Below, piece after piece: positions 18,796-27,210 of a stretch of DNA of 58,552 nt. Source of the DNA: a virus; IMG/VR virus record IMGVR_UViG_3300021962_000122, positions 1-58,552 of that record; one strand, written 5' to 3'. The notes beneath the pieces are model-generated. The model ran no database searches. It was not told where the DNA came from and was given only the letters and a program-made list of their open reading frames with translations. Both the position numbers and the translations under genes were made by a program. How positions within the stretch are numbered: position 1 is the first letter of the stretch; each line of letters starts with the position of its first letter.

Positions 18796-21673
18796 TGAAG
18801 TGCTCTTCCTCAAAAGTTATGTGCATGGCGTTGACACGCATGGATGGGCCGTTGGTCTTGCCCAGCATATCTTTCTTGGAGTATTTGACACGAAACATCT
18901 TCTCCATCTGCTTCTTGAAATCGTCGTAGCTGAAGCTCATGCTGACGCAGTGTTTGCGTAGAAGCTGTTCCTCAATGAAGTACTCCCTGAACCCATCTGC
19001 AAGCGTGCCGTGTTCAACACGCCCAAGTACCTTAGACCTTGTAATCGACTTGTCAACAGTCTCACCGTCCCCCCATGCGGCCATCAGACGGCCTTCGGCT
19101 TTTTTGATGATTATGAAGTTGCCGTAGTTGTCGCCTGTGTAGGCATTCAATACATCTTCAGCGGTGCGTACACTGCCACGGATGATGCCACGGGCTTTCT
19201 CCACAAGCACTCGCAGAGCGTCAATAACTTTCTGCACTTCTACATCAAGGATGTTGGCATAGTCCCTGCGCAGTAACACGGCAGCCGCAACAACCACTGT
19301 GCAGCCAGCATGCCAGTAACGTTCGTCATCATCGAAGTTCAACACTTTCTTCAAATGCTTGTGTGTCTTGGCCACGACTTGTTCTGCTACGTGCTGGTTC
19401 TTTGTCAACCATCTGACCCATGCTTCGCCAGCTACGCCGTAGTTGTGCTTCATCATCAACAGGACTTCGCGTTCCTTGGGAGTCCACTCCAGCTTAATGT
19501 TTGGGTTCCACTCCAGCATACGCAGAAGCTCACCGTTTGAGCTGAACTTCCTTGCCCCCGCCATGTAGTCGGTCAGGCTTTCGTTGGAAGTCATGGTGCA
19601 TGTTGTCTTCCACGTGGTGTTGTTGATACGTTCCTTGTTTGCGCCAGCCTCCATACGTTCCTTGCCCTGCGCTTCAGCAAAGTCAAAGATAAACGTCGGT
19701 GCCCACTCCATGTCAGCACGCTGGGTGTTCGTGATCTCGTCAATCAAAAGCGGCATGCTGTTGAGCAGACCAGCACGTTGTTGCATGGCTACGGGAGATG
19801 TACCCTTACCTGTTCTGTACCGCAGAGGGTTGCCCCATACACCAGCCTTGGCGCTCAGCACCAGCGATTTACCAGTACCAGACCAGCGTGAACCGATGTG
19901 CCACACAAACCCTTCGTACTCTGTGAAACGCATGAGAGGCGCACCAAACGAGTCCAAACACACAGCCAACGCCGTCTCCATGCCGGGCTTGTCCACGAAT
20001 ACGGTCTGCCACAACTTGCGCCAGTTATCCAGCGTGCCAGCGTTTGTGGTGTTGCGGTTGATGTTCTCAAGGCCGGGCATAGGGATGCGAGTCTCGCCGC
20101 CTTCTTTACTGAACACGCGGTTGTTGTACACAAAGCTGTTGTCTTCTTGCCAGCCACACTGGTATGGGATGACGATTGGTTTCTTGGACTGCGATGCCTC
20201 ACCTACACAGGCGCGTACGTACTCGTAAAGCTGTTTATCAAAGCCAGCAAATGTGGACACGATGTTTTGACTGGCCAACCATTTGAGCGTCTCGTCTTTG
20301 CTCACGATTGATTTCTGCGGAAAGTTCAGCGTCAACACGCCTTCAGGACGCACAGCGGCCATGTGAACCAAGTGGTCGTTCTCCATCTTGAGCAGATCAA
20401 CCACAAACAAATCGTACGGAACAAGCTGCACAGTCTTCTTGGACTTCTTGCCGTCTTCGTCTTCCTCAACTTTCACAAAATACACGCCGCCGTTCTCGCC
20501 ATAGCTGTAGCCGCGTGGTGGCAGTGGGCGTTTAACAGACGCGACTTGTTCTGGCTCGTCACTGTCTCCCGCATCCTCCAGCGCAAAGAACTCCTCCTCA
20601 ACAAAGTCTTCACTGACGGTTGCCAGCGGTATGACTTTCTCTGTGTTGTCAGCTTTGATCTCACGCCCAAGAATCAGGGGGTTTGTAATCTTCCCCCAGT
20701 GTGGACACTCAGTGCAGATGCCGGGGTTCAGAGAGTCCATTGCCGCACATGAGTATGGCCCTTTTATCTCAGCCAGTTTCTGATTCATCCTGTCCGGCGT
20801 GTACGGGTGCAACTCAGACAGCCACACAGCTTTCTCAGCGCCATCGTCACAGACCTTTGCCCATGACAGCAACGCTCTCCAAATGGGTTCTTTGCCGTCC
20901 TCTTGGGCGGTGGCAACGTAGTCAGCAATCTGAGCGCAGTGAGGTTGGAACTCGGCAAAGACTGTGCGGCTGTTCTGCATCATCTTTACCTGAGCGGCGG
21001 TCTTGGCGTTCTTCGGCCTCGCCCCCGGCAACATGATCGGGTCAGGTTGCGGTACTGCTTTCTCTTTGAGGTTGGCGTTGATTACTTCAGCAAACGCATC
21101 GAAGTCAAACAGGTCGCCTTCCATCAACAGCTTTACAGGAAGCGGCACTGCGTACTTCTTCTTGTGGTTCATGGTGCCGGGCACCCGCATCAGCCTTGCC
21201 GCATCTGCGGTGACATTCATGTCGATGACCATGCCTTCTTGTTTGCACAGTAGTTTTATGTTTTGCGCAACAGGTCGCCACTCATCAATCGTCATGTCGC
21301 GTGTTATCGGCCAGTAGCAGTGAAGCCCACCACCAGAACCAACAATCCACGGCTTGCCAAGCTTATCCAGCCCGACCTTGGCCATGAATGCGTCCAACGC
21401 CAGCACAGCGGCTTTCTTTGATGCGTAGCCATCCAAGTCTACAAAGAACGACCTTATGTGCGTGGCTTTCTCAGCTTCACGCTTGTTGCCCTCAAAACAA
21501 GACACTGCATAGAAAATGTCGCAATGATCTGCGTTCCAGCTGTCTATGTAGGGCTGAAAGTCGGCAATCGTGTCCTTGAACACATGCTGCTTTTTTCTTG
21601 TGAGTTCTACCGCACAGTACGAGCCTAAACCCGAAGACGGCAGAACCACCGCTAGAAACTCAAGCGGAGTCAT
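18764..21673 (-). CDS. PrimPol-type primase fused to helicase/ATPase
   Basis: A 969-residue replication protein. The N-terminus is an archaeo-eukaryotic primase-like domain: FVDLDG (77-82, metal-binding DxD), GSGGGLHCYWP (112-122, catalytic His motif) and RVPGTMNHK near 168. A middle region has a CxxCPHW zinc-like motif. The C-terminal ATPase (DUF927/superfamily 3-like) has GSRWSGTGKS near 594 and MPLLIDEIT near 640. It likely primes and unwinds at the fork and is the last large gene of the leftward operon. Its end overlaps the 72-aa gene. Confidence 0.88.
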   Translation of the reverse strand: MTPLEFLAVVLPSSGLGSYCAVELTRKKQHVFKDTIADFQPYIDSWNADHCDIFYAVSCFEGNKREAEKATHIRSFFVDLDGYASKKAAVLALDAFMAKVGLDKLGKPWIVGSGGGLHCYWPITRDMTIDEWRPVAQNIKLLCKQEGMVIDMNVTADAARLMRVPGTMNHKKKYAVPLPVKLLMEGDLFDFDAFAEVINANLKEKAVPQPDPIMLPGARPKNAKTAAQVKMMQNSRTVFAEFQPHCAQIADYVATAQEDGKEPIWRALLSWAKVCDDGAEKAVWLSELHPYTPDRMNQKLAEIKGPYSCAAMDSLNPGICTECPHWGKITNPLILGREIKADNTEKVIPLATVSEDFVEEEFFALEDAGDSDEPEQVASVKRPLPPRGYSYGENGGVYFVKVEEDEDGKKSKKTVQLVPYDLFVVDLLKMENDHLVHMAAVRPEGVLTLNFPQKSIVSKDETLKWLASQNIVSTFAGFDKQLYEYVRACVGEASQSKKPIVIPYQCGWQEDNSFVYNNRVFSKEGGETRIPMPGLENINRNTTNAGTLDNWRKLWQTVFVDKPGMETALAVCLDSFGAPLMRFTEYEGFVWHIGSRWSGTGKSLVLSAKAGVWGNPLRYRTGKGTSPVAMQQRAGLLNSMPLLIDEITNTQRADMEWAPTFIFDFAEAQGKERMEAGANKERINNTTWKTTCTMTSNESLTDYMAGARKFSSNGELLRMLEWNPNIKLEWTPKEREVLLMMKHNYGVAGEAWVRWLTKNQHVAEQVVAKTHKHLKKVLNFDDDERYWHAGCTVVVAAAVLLRRDYANILDVEVQKVIDALRVLVEKARGIIRGSVRTAEDVLNAYTGDNYGNFIIIKKAEGRLMAAWGDGETVDKSITRSKVLGRVEHGTLADGFREYFIEEQLLRKHCVSMSFSYDDFKKQMEKMFRVKYSKKDMLGKTNGPSMRVNAMHITFEEEHFNGNNISVGDT

Positions 21674-21687
21674 GTCTATCCTTTGGT

Positions 21688-21897
21688 TTATTTAAAGTCG
21701 TCGGTTGCGTGCTCTACGCCTTGCTGAAAGCCTTCTTCAAACCCACTTTGGTATATGGTTTCTCTGTTGTCTATCAGTGCCGCCATGCGCTCAACAAGCG
21801 TCTCAATCCAGTCTGGAGGAACTCTGTCGAAGCCCATGATGTACACGTACCGCAAAAGCTCGTTGTCTGTCAGTTGCTTAGGTTGAACGCCTTGCAT
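21688..21897 (-). CDS. Small hypothetical phage protein
   Basis: 69 residues (LTDNELLRYVYIMGFD, PPDWIETLVERMAALID), acidic and helical. The ATG at 21897 has TTGGAGAAAAAC just upstream. The start overlaps the end of the HTH gene and the stop is 14 bp before the primase start. A small replication accessory protein is possible; no known domain is recognised. Confidence 0.65.
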   Translation of the reverse strand: MQGVQPKQLTDNELLRYVYIMGFDRVPPDWIETLVERMAALIDNRETIYQSGFEEGFQQGVEHATDDFK

Positions 21898-22148
21898 GTT
21901 TTTCTCCAAGCCTCGTCGGCTGTGCTTGATGTTTGTAGGATTTTAAGAAGTGCGCTTGCCGATGGTCGGTAAGCGACAAACACTTCACCACCGCCGAACC
22001 AGTTGTAAACAGATTGGCGTGAAACACCAAGTGCCTGAGAGATTCGTACGACAGAGAAGTTGTGGTGAACAGCCCAGCGCCCCAGTTGGTTGCCCAACGT
22101 CTTCGGCGCTTTCATGACCATGTTGATTGTTTGTTGTGAGTAAGCCAT
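21870..22148 (-). CDS. Small helix-turn-helix DNA-binding protein
   Basis: 92 residues with a clear HTH: VVRISQALGVSRQSVYNWFGGGEVF, similar to Cro/transposase-type helices, followed by ASALLKILQ. The ATG at 22148 (MAYSQQTINMVM) is preferred; longer frames run into the tRNA-like element. It could be a regulator of the replication block or an accessory to the primase directly downstream. Confidence 0.7.
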   Translation of the reverse strand: MAYSQQTINMVMKAPKTLGNQLGRWAVHHNFSVVRISQALGVSRQSVYNWFGGGEVFVAYRPSASALLKILQTSSTADEAWRKTCKAFNLSN

Positions 22149-22170
22149 AATTTTTAGGTGGGGGTACTCG

Positions 22171-22274
22171 CTGCACTGGTGGGATTCGAACCCACGGAGT
22201 TCCAAGCATTGCTCTTGACAGCCCTTGAAACTCTGTAGTCAAGTCACCAATAGACCAGACTCTGGCACAGCATC
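22171..22274 (-). tRNA. tRNA-like element, atypical class-II-like, identity unassigned
   Basis: The minus strand carries a perfect T-arm (GTGGG-TTCGAAT-CCCAC, 22195-22179). In one fold the other parts are an acceptor GATGCTG against CAGTGCA (five pairs, two mismatches at the end), TG at positions 8-9, a CCA/TGG D-stem with GG in the loop, an anticodon stem GACTT/GAGTT with two wobble pairs, loop GACTACA, and a roughly 33-nt variable arm. The loop lacks U33 and would place CTA as anticodon. An alternative CTTGA/TCAAG stem gives a 10-nt loop. This is either a degenerate tRNA or an unusual tRNA-like RNA; the T-arm is the firm part. Confidence 0.5.
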
Positions 22275-22294
22275 CGCTTTCCCCCCAAAACTCC

Positions 22295-23245
22295 TTACTC
22301 TTCGTCCCAATCGTCCACCATTGCCGCCAAGTTTGATTTCTTGGCAGGCACGGCACTTGGCTTCTTCTCTTCCTTGCGCACAGTCGGCTCCTCGCCCTCA
22401 TCCTCTGCAACAGTCGCGGTCTTGGCTTTCTTTGCCTTGGGTGCGGGTGCTGGCGGCTCGTCTTCCTCAGCTTCAACCTTGGCAGGGCGTGTGCCAGCAA
22501 TAGCCAGAGGAGCCGCCACAGTGGGGGCTTTTGGCATTGTCATCGCAACAGCACGCTTGGCTTCTGCTGACTCAGCTTTTTTGGACACAACCTCATACTC
22601 GTCTTCAGTCAACCAGCGCATCTCCTTGAAGAACAGCTTGGGGCTTTCAGACTTGGTATCAAACTTCAAACGTGTCACGACCAAGCTGGGGTCAATCGGT
22701 TCTTGCTGAGCCATCAACCACTTGATATACGCCTGTAATGGGCGGTTCTCACCTTCGCCATCACCAAAGATTGACTTAGCTGGCAGTGTCAACTGAAGGA
22801 TGTCGCCTTCCATGTCGTTGGCCAACACTACCGCAACACGTTGCTGATAGCGGCATGCGCGGCTGTTACCTTGACCAGACCCTGCGATGTTCTGTGGGCA
22901 CTCTTTGCAGTTGCTGTGTTGTCTGTTGCCAGCATCAACAGAGGGGGTCTTGCCGTCAGCAGACCAGCAGTCAGGCGCAGTTACTTCACCATCGTATGAT
23001 TTGGCATAAAACACGCGTCCAATCTCAGGCGCGGCGGCAACGAACACAACGTCCAGATAGCGTTCTTCGATTGAAGCGATTTCTTTACCGCCACTGTACA
23101 AGCGGAACACACCGCCCTTGATTGAGATACGCTTGGTGGTATCTACGTTGTTGCCAGCCAAAGCTTTGGCGACTGAGGACAGGCCTTCACGGCCTTTTGC
23201 AAACGCTGGTACGTTTGCTTTATTAAAAAGCGTCACATTGGTCAT
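22295..23245 (-). CDS. Probable single-stranded DNA-binding protein
   Basis: A 316-residue protein. The N-terminal two thirds show the conserved phage pattern GGVFRLYSGGKEI, DCWSADGKTPS, HSNCKECPQNIAGSGQG, RACRYQQR and LQLTLPAKSIFG with four cysteines that could bind zinc. Then follow an Ala/Pro/Lys linker and a strongly acidic tail ending MVDDWDEE, the hallmark of SSB proteins that dock on partner enzymes. The position between the SNF2 helicase and the primase fits. The assignment rests on architecture, not on a recognised OB-fold. Confidence 0.6.
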   Translation of the reverse strand: MTNVTLFNKANVPAFAKGREGLSSVAKALAGNNVDTTKRISIKGGVFRLYSGGKEIASIEERYLDVVFVAAAPEIGRVFYAKSYDGEVTAPDCWSADGKTPSVDAGNRQHSNCKECPQNIAGSGQGNSRACRYQQRVAVVLANDMEGDILQLTLPAKSIFGDGEGENRPLQAYIKWLMAQQEPIDPSLVVTRLKFDTKSESPKLFFKEMRWLTEDEYEVVSKKAESAEAKRAVAMTMPKAPTVAAPLAIAGTRPAKVEAEEDEPPAPAPKAKKAKTATVAEDEGEEPTVRKEEKKPSAVPAKKSNLAAMVDDWDEE

Positions 23246-23261
23246 GTGATATTTCTCCTGA

Positions 23262-23711
23262 TTACTTGGTTGGTTTGCGAACAGAGATTGCGTACTCAGT
23301 CAATGAGTTCAATCCGGGTGGTACGAGGCCGGGGTTATCTTCAAGAAATGTTGCCATGTTGGTCTGCGCAATACGCTTCTCCAACAGATCAACGGCTTCG
23401 TGTTGAAGCACGAATGTCTTGAATGAATCCCAGTCTTGTGTGTTGTAGCGTGTCTTTGTGGACAACACTACAGTGCCTTGGTCAGTGCGCACAGAGGACA
23501 CGCCCAGTGCAAGCATCTGATCTTTGAGGGCAATCTTCACGATGTCTTGCTGTCGTTTGATTTCCTCAACTTCGTTTTCGTACGCTTGAGTCAGCTCTTG
23601 AATTCGAGCCGCCATCTTACGGTACACCTTTGCCAACTTGTCCATTGGGACAGTGGACATTTCACTCGGCTCCTCTGTGGCGGGAGCATCATCGTCGACT
23701 ATTGCAGTCAT
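23262..23711 (-). CDS. Conserved replication-module protein of unknown function
   Basis: 149 residues: an acidic N-terminus, a helical segment (LAKVYRKMAARIQELTQAYE), then a beta part (GTVVLSTKTRYNTQDWDSF) and the ending NPGLVPPGLNSLTEYAISVR, which I recognise as a conserved phage pattern usually next to the SSB-like gene. It is upstream of that gene by 16 bp with a good SD (CAGGAGAAGCAA). A partner of the ssDNA-binding protein is a reasonable guess only. Confidence 0.65.
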   Translation of the reverse strand: MTAIVDDDAPATEEPSEMSTVPMDKLAKVYRKMAARIQELTQAYENEVEEIKRQQDIVKIALKDQMLALGVSSVRTDQGTVVLSTKTRYNTQDWDSFKTFVLQHEAVDLLEKRIAQTNMATFLEDNPGLVPPGLNSLTEYAISVRKPTK

Positions 23712-23716
23712 TTGCT

Positions 23717-23770
23717 TCTCCTGTTATTTTGTCTAACGTTTAACATCATACACGGAACAAAATCAAACAC
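23717..23770 (-). promoter_or_regulatory. Possible internal promoter before the SSB-like pair
   Basis: The 69-bp gap after the helicase stop contains, on the minus strand, TTGTGT, 16 nt, then TATGAT, reasonably placed before the 149-aa gene. The -10 is 5/6, the -35 only partial. Confidence 0.3.
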
Positions 23771-23780
23771 AACTCCTTTC

Positions 23781-25343
23781 TTAAATATTTTTCACTTCGC
23801 TGTCGAACATTTCTACCAGCAACTTGTGGTCGGTTACTTTACCGCCCATGGCCTTGAATAATTTTTTCTCAATCGGGCTTGATTCAATGTGTACCACAGT
23901 AACTTTGTCAGAGTTTTGACCTTTGCGATCTGCGCGTGCAATACATTGGGTGTACATCTCCACGCTCATCAGTGGCCCAAAGAACACCACAGTGTCTGCG
24001 GCAGTTAGGGTAATCCCGTGTGCAGTAGCTTGTGGTTGCATGACCAGCACGCGTATCTTGTCTGTGGTCTGAAAGTCGCCAATAATTTGTCCACGCTTGC
24101 TGGCGCTCACGTCACCATGAATTTGTCCCACGGCGTAGCCCTGCTTGGTCAAGTGCGTCACTATTGTTTCTATGCTTGAGCGGAACAAAGCAAAGATGAT
24201 GACCTTGCGTTCTGTCTCCTCCAACACTTCGTCGAGCACATGCAGACGCGGAGATGCGTCGAACTCAACAACCTCCCTGTCGTCTGTGTAGGCGGCACCG
24301 CACGATATTTGCAGCAACTTGTTTACCGCAACGCCAGCATTGACTGCGCTGATTGTTTCTCCCGCCGCACGCACCATCATCTGTTCTTTCAACAGTCTGT
24401 AGTATTTGTTCTGTTGCGGTGTCATGGGCACTTCACGCGTTACTGTGATGACTGGAGGTAAGTCAAGGCACTGCCCTTTTGTGAAACGAATTGCTGGTTG
24501 CAACGCTTCGTACACAAGCGCCCTTGCGTTTTCTTTGGGCGACCATTTGAACATGCTGATCTTGTTCATCACCTTATCGCGCCATGCTGTTTGGAACTTG
24601 GGCACACCGCTTGGGTTAACAAGCTTTGCAAGGCCGTACGCATCCACAGGGGACTGTGATGCGGGAGTACCGGTCATCATCCACAGGTATGTCTCGGGCT
24701 TGATGATTGACGCAAGCGCTTTCCAACGCCGTGTTGATGGGTTCTTGTATGCGTTGGCTTCATCGACAATCACAAGGTCAAAGCGCCCATCATTGCGTAT
24801 CTCATCAGCAATCAGGTTCAGACCATCGTAGTTGGCGATGACGATCTCGTAGTCACGCTGAATCATTTCTATGCGGCGCGCAGCTTGTTGATGGTGGGCG
24901 ACGATGGCGCTTCTGTGCATGGTGCTGTTCATGATGTCGCCCATCCACGCACTGTGCATGATTGACAGAGGACACAACACCAATACTCTGCGAACTTCAC
25001 CGCGCTCAATCAGGTAGTCAGCCGCCCACAACGCAGAGAGCGTCTTGCCAGTGCCGGGGTCGTTAAAGCAGAATGCTCTGCGGTGTAGTGTCAAGAACGC
25101 CGCTGTTTCAATTTGGTGATCCATAGGCTTGTACTTGCCCGGCCAACCGTAGCGTCCTTTGATTGGAGACGGCACATCTTTGACACCAAGATTTTTCAGC
25201 ACACGGCTTTCGTCAAGCCCCCAGTACACAGCCACTTGATACACACCATTCTCTTCACCGATGACTTTGTGTTTTGGAATGATGCCGTACTTGCTTGGGT
25301 CGCGTGTTCGTAACACCAAAGCTTTGTTGTCAATTATCTCCAT
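23781..25343 (-). CDS. SNF2-family DNA helicase/translocase
   Basis: 520 residues. Walker A is DPGTGKTLSALWAADYL (near 90), Walker B VIVDEANAYKNP (near 190), motif III MMTGTPAS, and the C-terminal helicase half ends with QCIARADRKGQNSDKVTVVHIE (motif VI). It is the short phage-type SNF2 with no accessory domain. The ATG at 25343 follows GGAAAGAGAAC and overlaps the preceding gene by 14 bp; a longer frame from 25382 is less likely. Phage SNF2 helicases often accompany a VRR-NUC nuclease, which is encoded at 29.7-30.0 kb. Confidence 0.88.
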   Translation of the reverse strand: MEIIDNKALVLRTRDPSKYGIIPKHKVIGEENGVYQVAVYWGLDESRVLKNLGVKDVPSPIKGRYGWPGKYKPMDHQIETAAFLTLHRRAFCFNDPGTGKTLSALWAADYLIERGEVRRVLVLCPLSIMHSAWMGDIMNSTMHRSAIVAHHQQAARRIEMIQRDYEIVIANYDGLNLIADEIRNDGRFDLVIVDEANAYKNPSTRRWKALASIIKPETYLWMMTGTPASQSPVDAYGLAKLVNPSGVPKFQTAWRDKVMNKISMFKWSPKENARALVYEALQPAIRFTKGQCLDLPPVITVTREVPMTPQQNKYYRLLKEQMMVRAAGETISAVNAGVAVNKLLQISCGAAYTDDREVVEFDASPRLHVLDEVLEETERKVIIFALFRSSIETIVTHLTKQGYAVGQIHGDVSASKRGQIIGDFQTTDKIRVLVMQPQATAHGITLTAADTVVFFGPLMSVEMYTQCIARADRKGQNSDKVTVVHIESSPIEKKLFKAMGGKVTDHKLLVEMFDSEVKNI

Positions 25344-25671
25344 GTTCTCTTTCCAGTACGTAGTAGTGCAGTGTCGCGTCAATCTCCATACGGTTTATTT
25401 TTTCTTGGCGGACTAATTTTCTATTTGCCAACTCTTGTGCAACTCTTGTAATGTCATCGAACCTAAGCTCGTACAGCTCGTTCAACGTTACGTTGCGAGC
25501 ACCAAATCTAGCCATCCACAGGTTGCGCAGCGTTTCAGTTGGTACGTCTTCAAGGCCTGTATTCGTATGCTTGTGTAACTCCAGCGTTGTTGGCGCTCCA
25601 AAGTCAGGCATTCGTGGGTCTGTCGCCCCTATGCTGTATCGCCCTGTTGCTTTGTATGTCAGCATACTCAT
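25330..25671 (-). CDS. Paralogue 3 of a tandem small-protein family
   Basis: 113 residues. The segment LRNLWMARFGARNVTLNELYELRFDDITRVAQEL aligns with the same region of the two genes upstream. The ATG at 25671 has GAAGGAGG upstream and overlaps the previous stop by 4 bp. No known domain is recognised; a small helical DNA- or protein-binding module is plausible. Confidence 0.7.
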   Translation of the reverse strand: MSMLTYKATGRYSIGATDPRMPDFGAPTTLELHKHTNTGLEDVPTETLRNLWMARFGARNVTLNELYELRFDDITRVAQELANRKLVRQEKINRMEIDATLHYYVLEREHGDN

Positions 25672-25982
25672 ACGCCCTCCTTCAACCGTGCCCAAGGCGT
25701 GTTGCTGTTTCTGAATTCAAGCTCTTCCATCAGTTTGTTTCTGTGAAGTCTTGACGATGCGTCCATCCAAAACTCTTCATCTAGTTCAGATACATCTATC
25801 CACGTATCACCAAACTTTGCTCTCCACATATCTGCGAGTCTTGATAGCGGCATGGCATATGCTGCACGTTGGTTTGGGTTGTCTGCGCCAACATGAGTGA
25901 CTGGAATGTCTCTTGACATTGATGACGCAATGCGCATGTGCTCAGCGTAATGATCGCCTAGCAGTCCTTTTATTTTTCCCAT
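25668..25982 (-). CDS. Paralogue 2 of a tandem small-protein family
   Basis: 104 residues. LSRLADMWRAKFGDTWIDVSELDEEFWMDASSRL is the shared core. The SD is CGGGAGAAGCAA. It is coupled to the next gene by an ATGA-type overlap. The function is unknown. Confidence 0.7.
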   Translation of the reverse strand: MGKIKGLLGDHYAEHMRIASSMSRDIPVTHVGADNPNQRAAYAMPLSRLADMWRAKFGDTWIDVSELDEEFWMDASSRLHRNKLMEELEFRNSNTPWARLKEGV

Positions 25983-25994
25983 TTGCTTCTCCCG

Positions 25995-26393
25995 TTATTG
26001 TTCTGGCATGCGGCACACGTACCGCGCTCTGTCTGTTAAAAAATGGACTTCAACTTCTCCGAGTTGTTTAAGTCTTTTGAAAGCCGCAATAAAGAACTCG
26101 TCGTTCTCTAGCTCAGCTATATCTATCCACTTGTTTCCATAACGTGCTACCCACAAATCAATCAGTCTGTTGACTGGGATGCTGAACGCTTCGGAGTCAA
26201 GCATTGCCGTTGTGACTTCACTTTCAATAATAAGTTTGGCGTGTATTGCGCTCCCTTCAATTTGTACGCGACTACCGCTTGATACTGTGGTCAGATTTAC
26301 GCTCGAAACTCCTGTTGTCTGATGCAGATTTGACGCGTAGATTGCCTCGAATTGTTGCGCCGCCTTTTGAAAGAGGCTTTTTGTGGTCGACAT
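25995..26393 (-). CDS. Paralogue 1 of a tandem small-protein family
   Basis: 132 residues. VNRLIDLWVARYGNKWIDIAELENDEFFIAAFKRL is the shared core near the C-terminus. The ATG at 26393 has AAAGGAG nine bases upstream but lies inside the HNH gene, giving a 122-bp same-strand overlap. If the overlap is not real, a start near 26204 would leave only the conserved core; the shorter form matches the other paralogues better in length. Confidence 0.65.
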   Translation of the reverse strand: MSTTKSLFQKAAQQFEAIYASNLHQTTGVSSVNLTTVSSGSRVQIEGSAIHAKLIIESEVTTAMLDSEAFSIPVNRLIDLWVARYGNKWIDIAELENDEFFIAAFKRLKQLGEVEVHFLTDRARYVCRMPEQ

Positions 26394-26535
26394 CTTTTCC
26401 ATCTCCTTTGTGTACAAGCCCTTCTTTCATAAGCATTGCGCGTGCTTTGTTTCGAGCGGTTCTTTTTTTAATGATTTCTGGTTTCTGTTCGTACTTTGCG
26501 TACGACGGACGGTCTGCTGGGTTTTTGTAAGGCAT
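26272..26535 (-). CDS. Small HNH endonuclease
   Basis: 87 residues. An N-terminus typical of small phage HNH proteins (MPYKNPADRPSYAKY) is followed by KARAMLMKEG and DVDHKKPLSKGG...GNLRVKSASDN, a minimal HNH motif with DH, the central part and an N-containing helix; zinc-binding cysteines are absent. It lies between the PD-(D/E)XK nuclease and the paralogue array. It may nick DNA for recombination or packaging, or be a homing gene. Confidence 0.75.
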   Translation of the reverse strand: MPYKNPADRPSYAKYEQKPEIIKKRTARNKARAMLMKEGLVHKGDGKDVDHKKPLSKGGATIRGNLRVKSASDNRSFERKSDHSIKR

Positions 26536-26544
26536 GAGTGTTCC

Positions 26545-27210
26545 CTAATGTTTTGAGTTGAACTCGCATGTTTTTACCGGACACCAACCGCACAGAGGCG
26601 TTTGGTTTGGGTTCCACACATCGTTTGCGAATGATGCTTCCAGTCGAGCGTAGCGTTCACGGTAGTTCCACCAATGTTTCTTTACTTCGTCTGATGTCAT
26701 CGTCATCTTTACAAAGTCGTTCTTCACAAGAAACAACAACGCTGAGTTAACTCTGCGTATGTGGGGGAAGTGCGCAAACACCATGATTGACATGAGCACA
26801 AGTTGATCGCGGTCTGGATATTTGTTGTTGCCGGTTTTGTAGTCTGCCACCCACGCGGTCAGGTTTTCGTCATCAACAATTAGCAAGTCTGCGATGCCCC
26901 GCACCCATACGTTATCTGCTTTCCAACTTGTTGGCAAGAGGTCAGCGGTCAACGCCATCTCATACTCAGCAAGCTTACGGCCAGACTTATTCAGCAACGC
27001 ATCCACCACAGGTTGGAACTGCGCGTATTCAGGCGGGATTGGTTTGCCCTCCTTGACATACATCTCCAACGCTTCGTGGACTTGATTGCCGTACCGCGTT
27101 GCCTCAGTCTCTGTGAACGGGTAGTTCTTCAGTACCTTGACCTCGTAGTAGCGGCGCTGACAACCCTCAAAGTCTTTGAGGGAAGAGTGTGACCATGCTG
27201 GTTTTTTCAT
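26545..27210 (-). CDS. PD-(D/E)XK nuclease, Cas4/RecB-like
   Basis: 221 residues. It starts with WSHSSLKDFEGCQRRYYEVK, the usual N-terminal Cys-containing helix. RGIADLLIVDD then AWVADYKTGN give the D-(D/E)xK active site. It ends with CGWCPVKTCEF, so Cys 18-CxxC-C form the four-cysteine pattern that holds a 4Fe-4S cluster in Cas4/AddB-type exonucleases. The ATG at 27210 overlaps the previous stop. Probably a 5'-3' exonuclease in DNA processing; the cluster is inferred from cysteine spacing. Confidence 0.85.
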   Translation of the reverse strand: MKKPAWSHSSLKDFEGCQRRYYEVKVLKNYPFTETEATRYGNQVHEALEMYVKEGKPIPPEYAQFQPVVDALLNKSGRKLAEYEMALTADLLPTSWKADNVWVRGIADLLIVDDENLTAWVADYKTGNNKYPDRDQLVLMSIMVFAHFPHIRRVNSALLFLVKNDFVKMTMTSDEVKKHWWNYRERYARLEASFANDVWNPNQTPLCGWCPVKTCEFNSKH

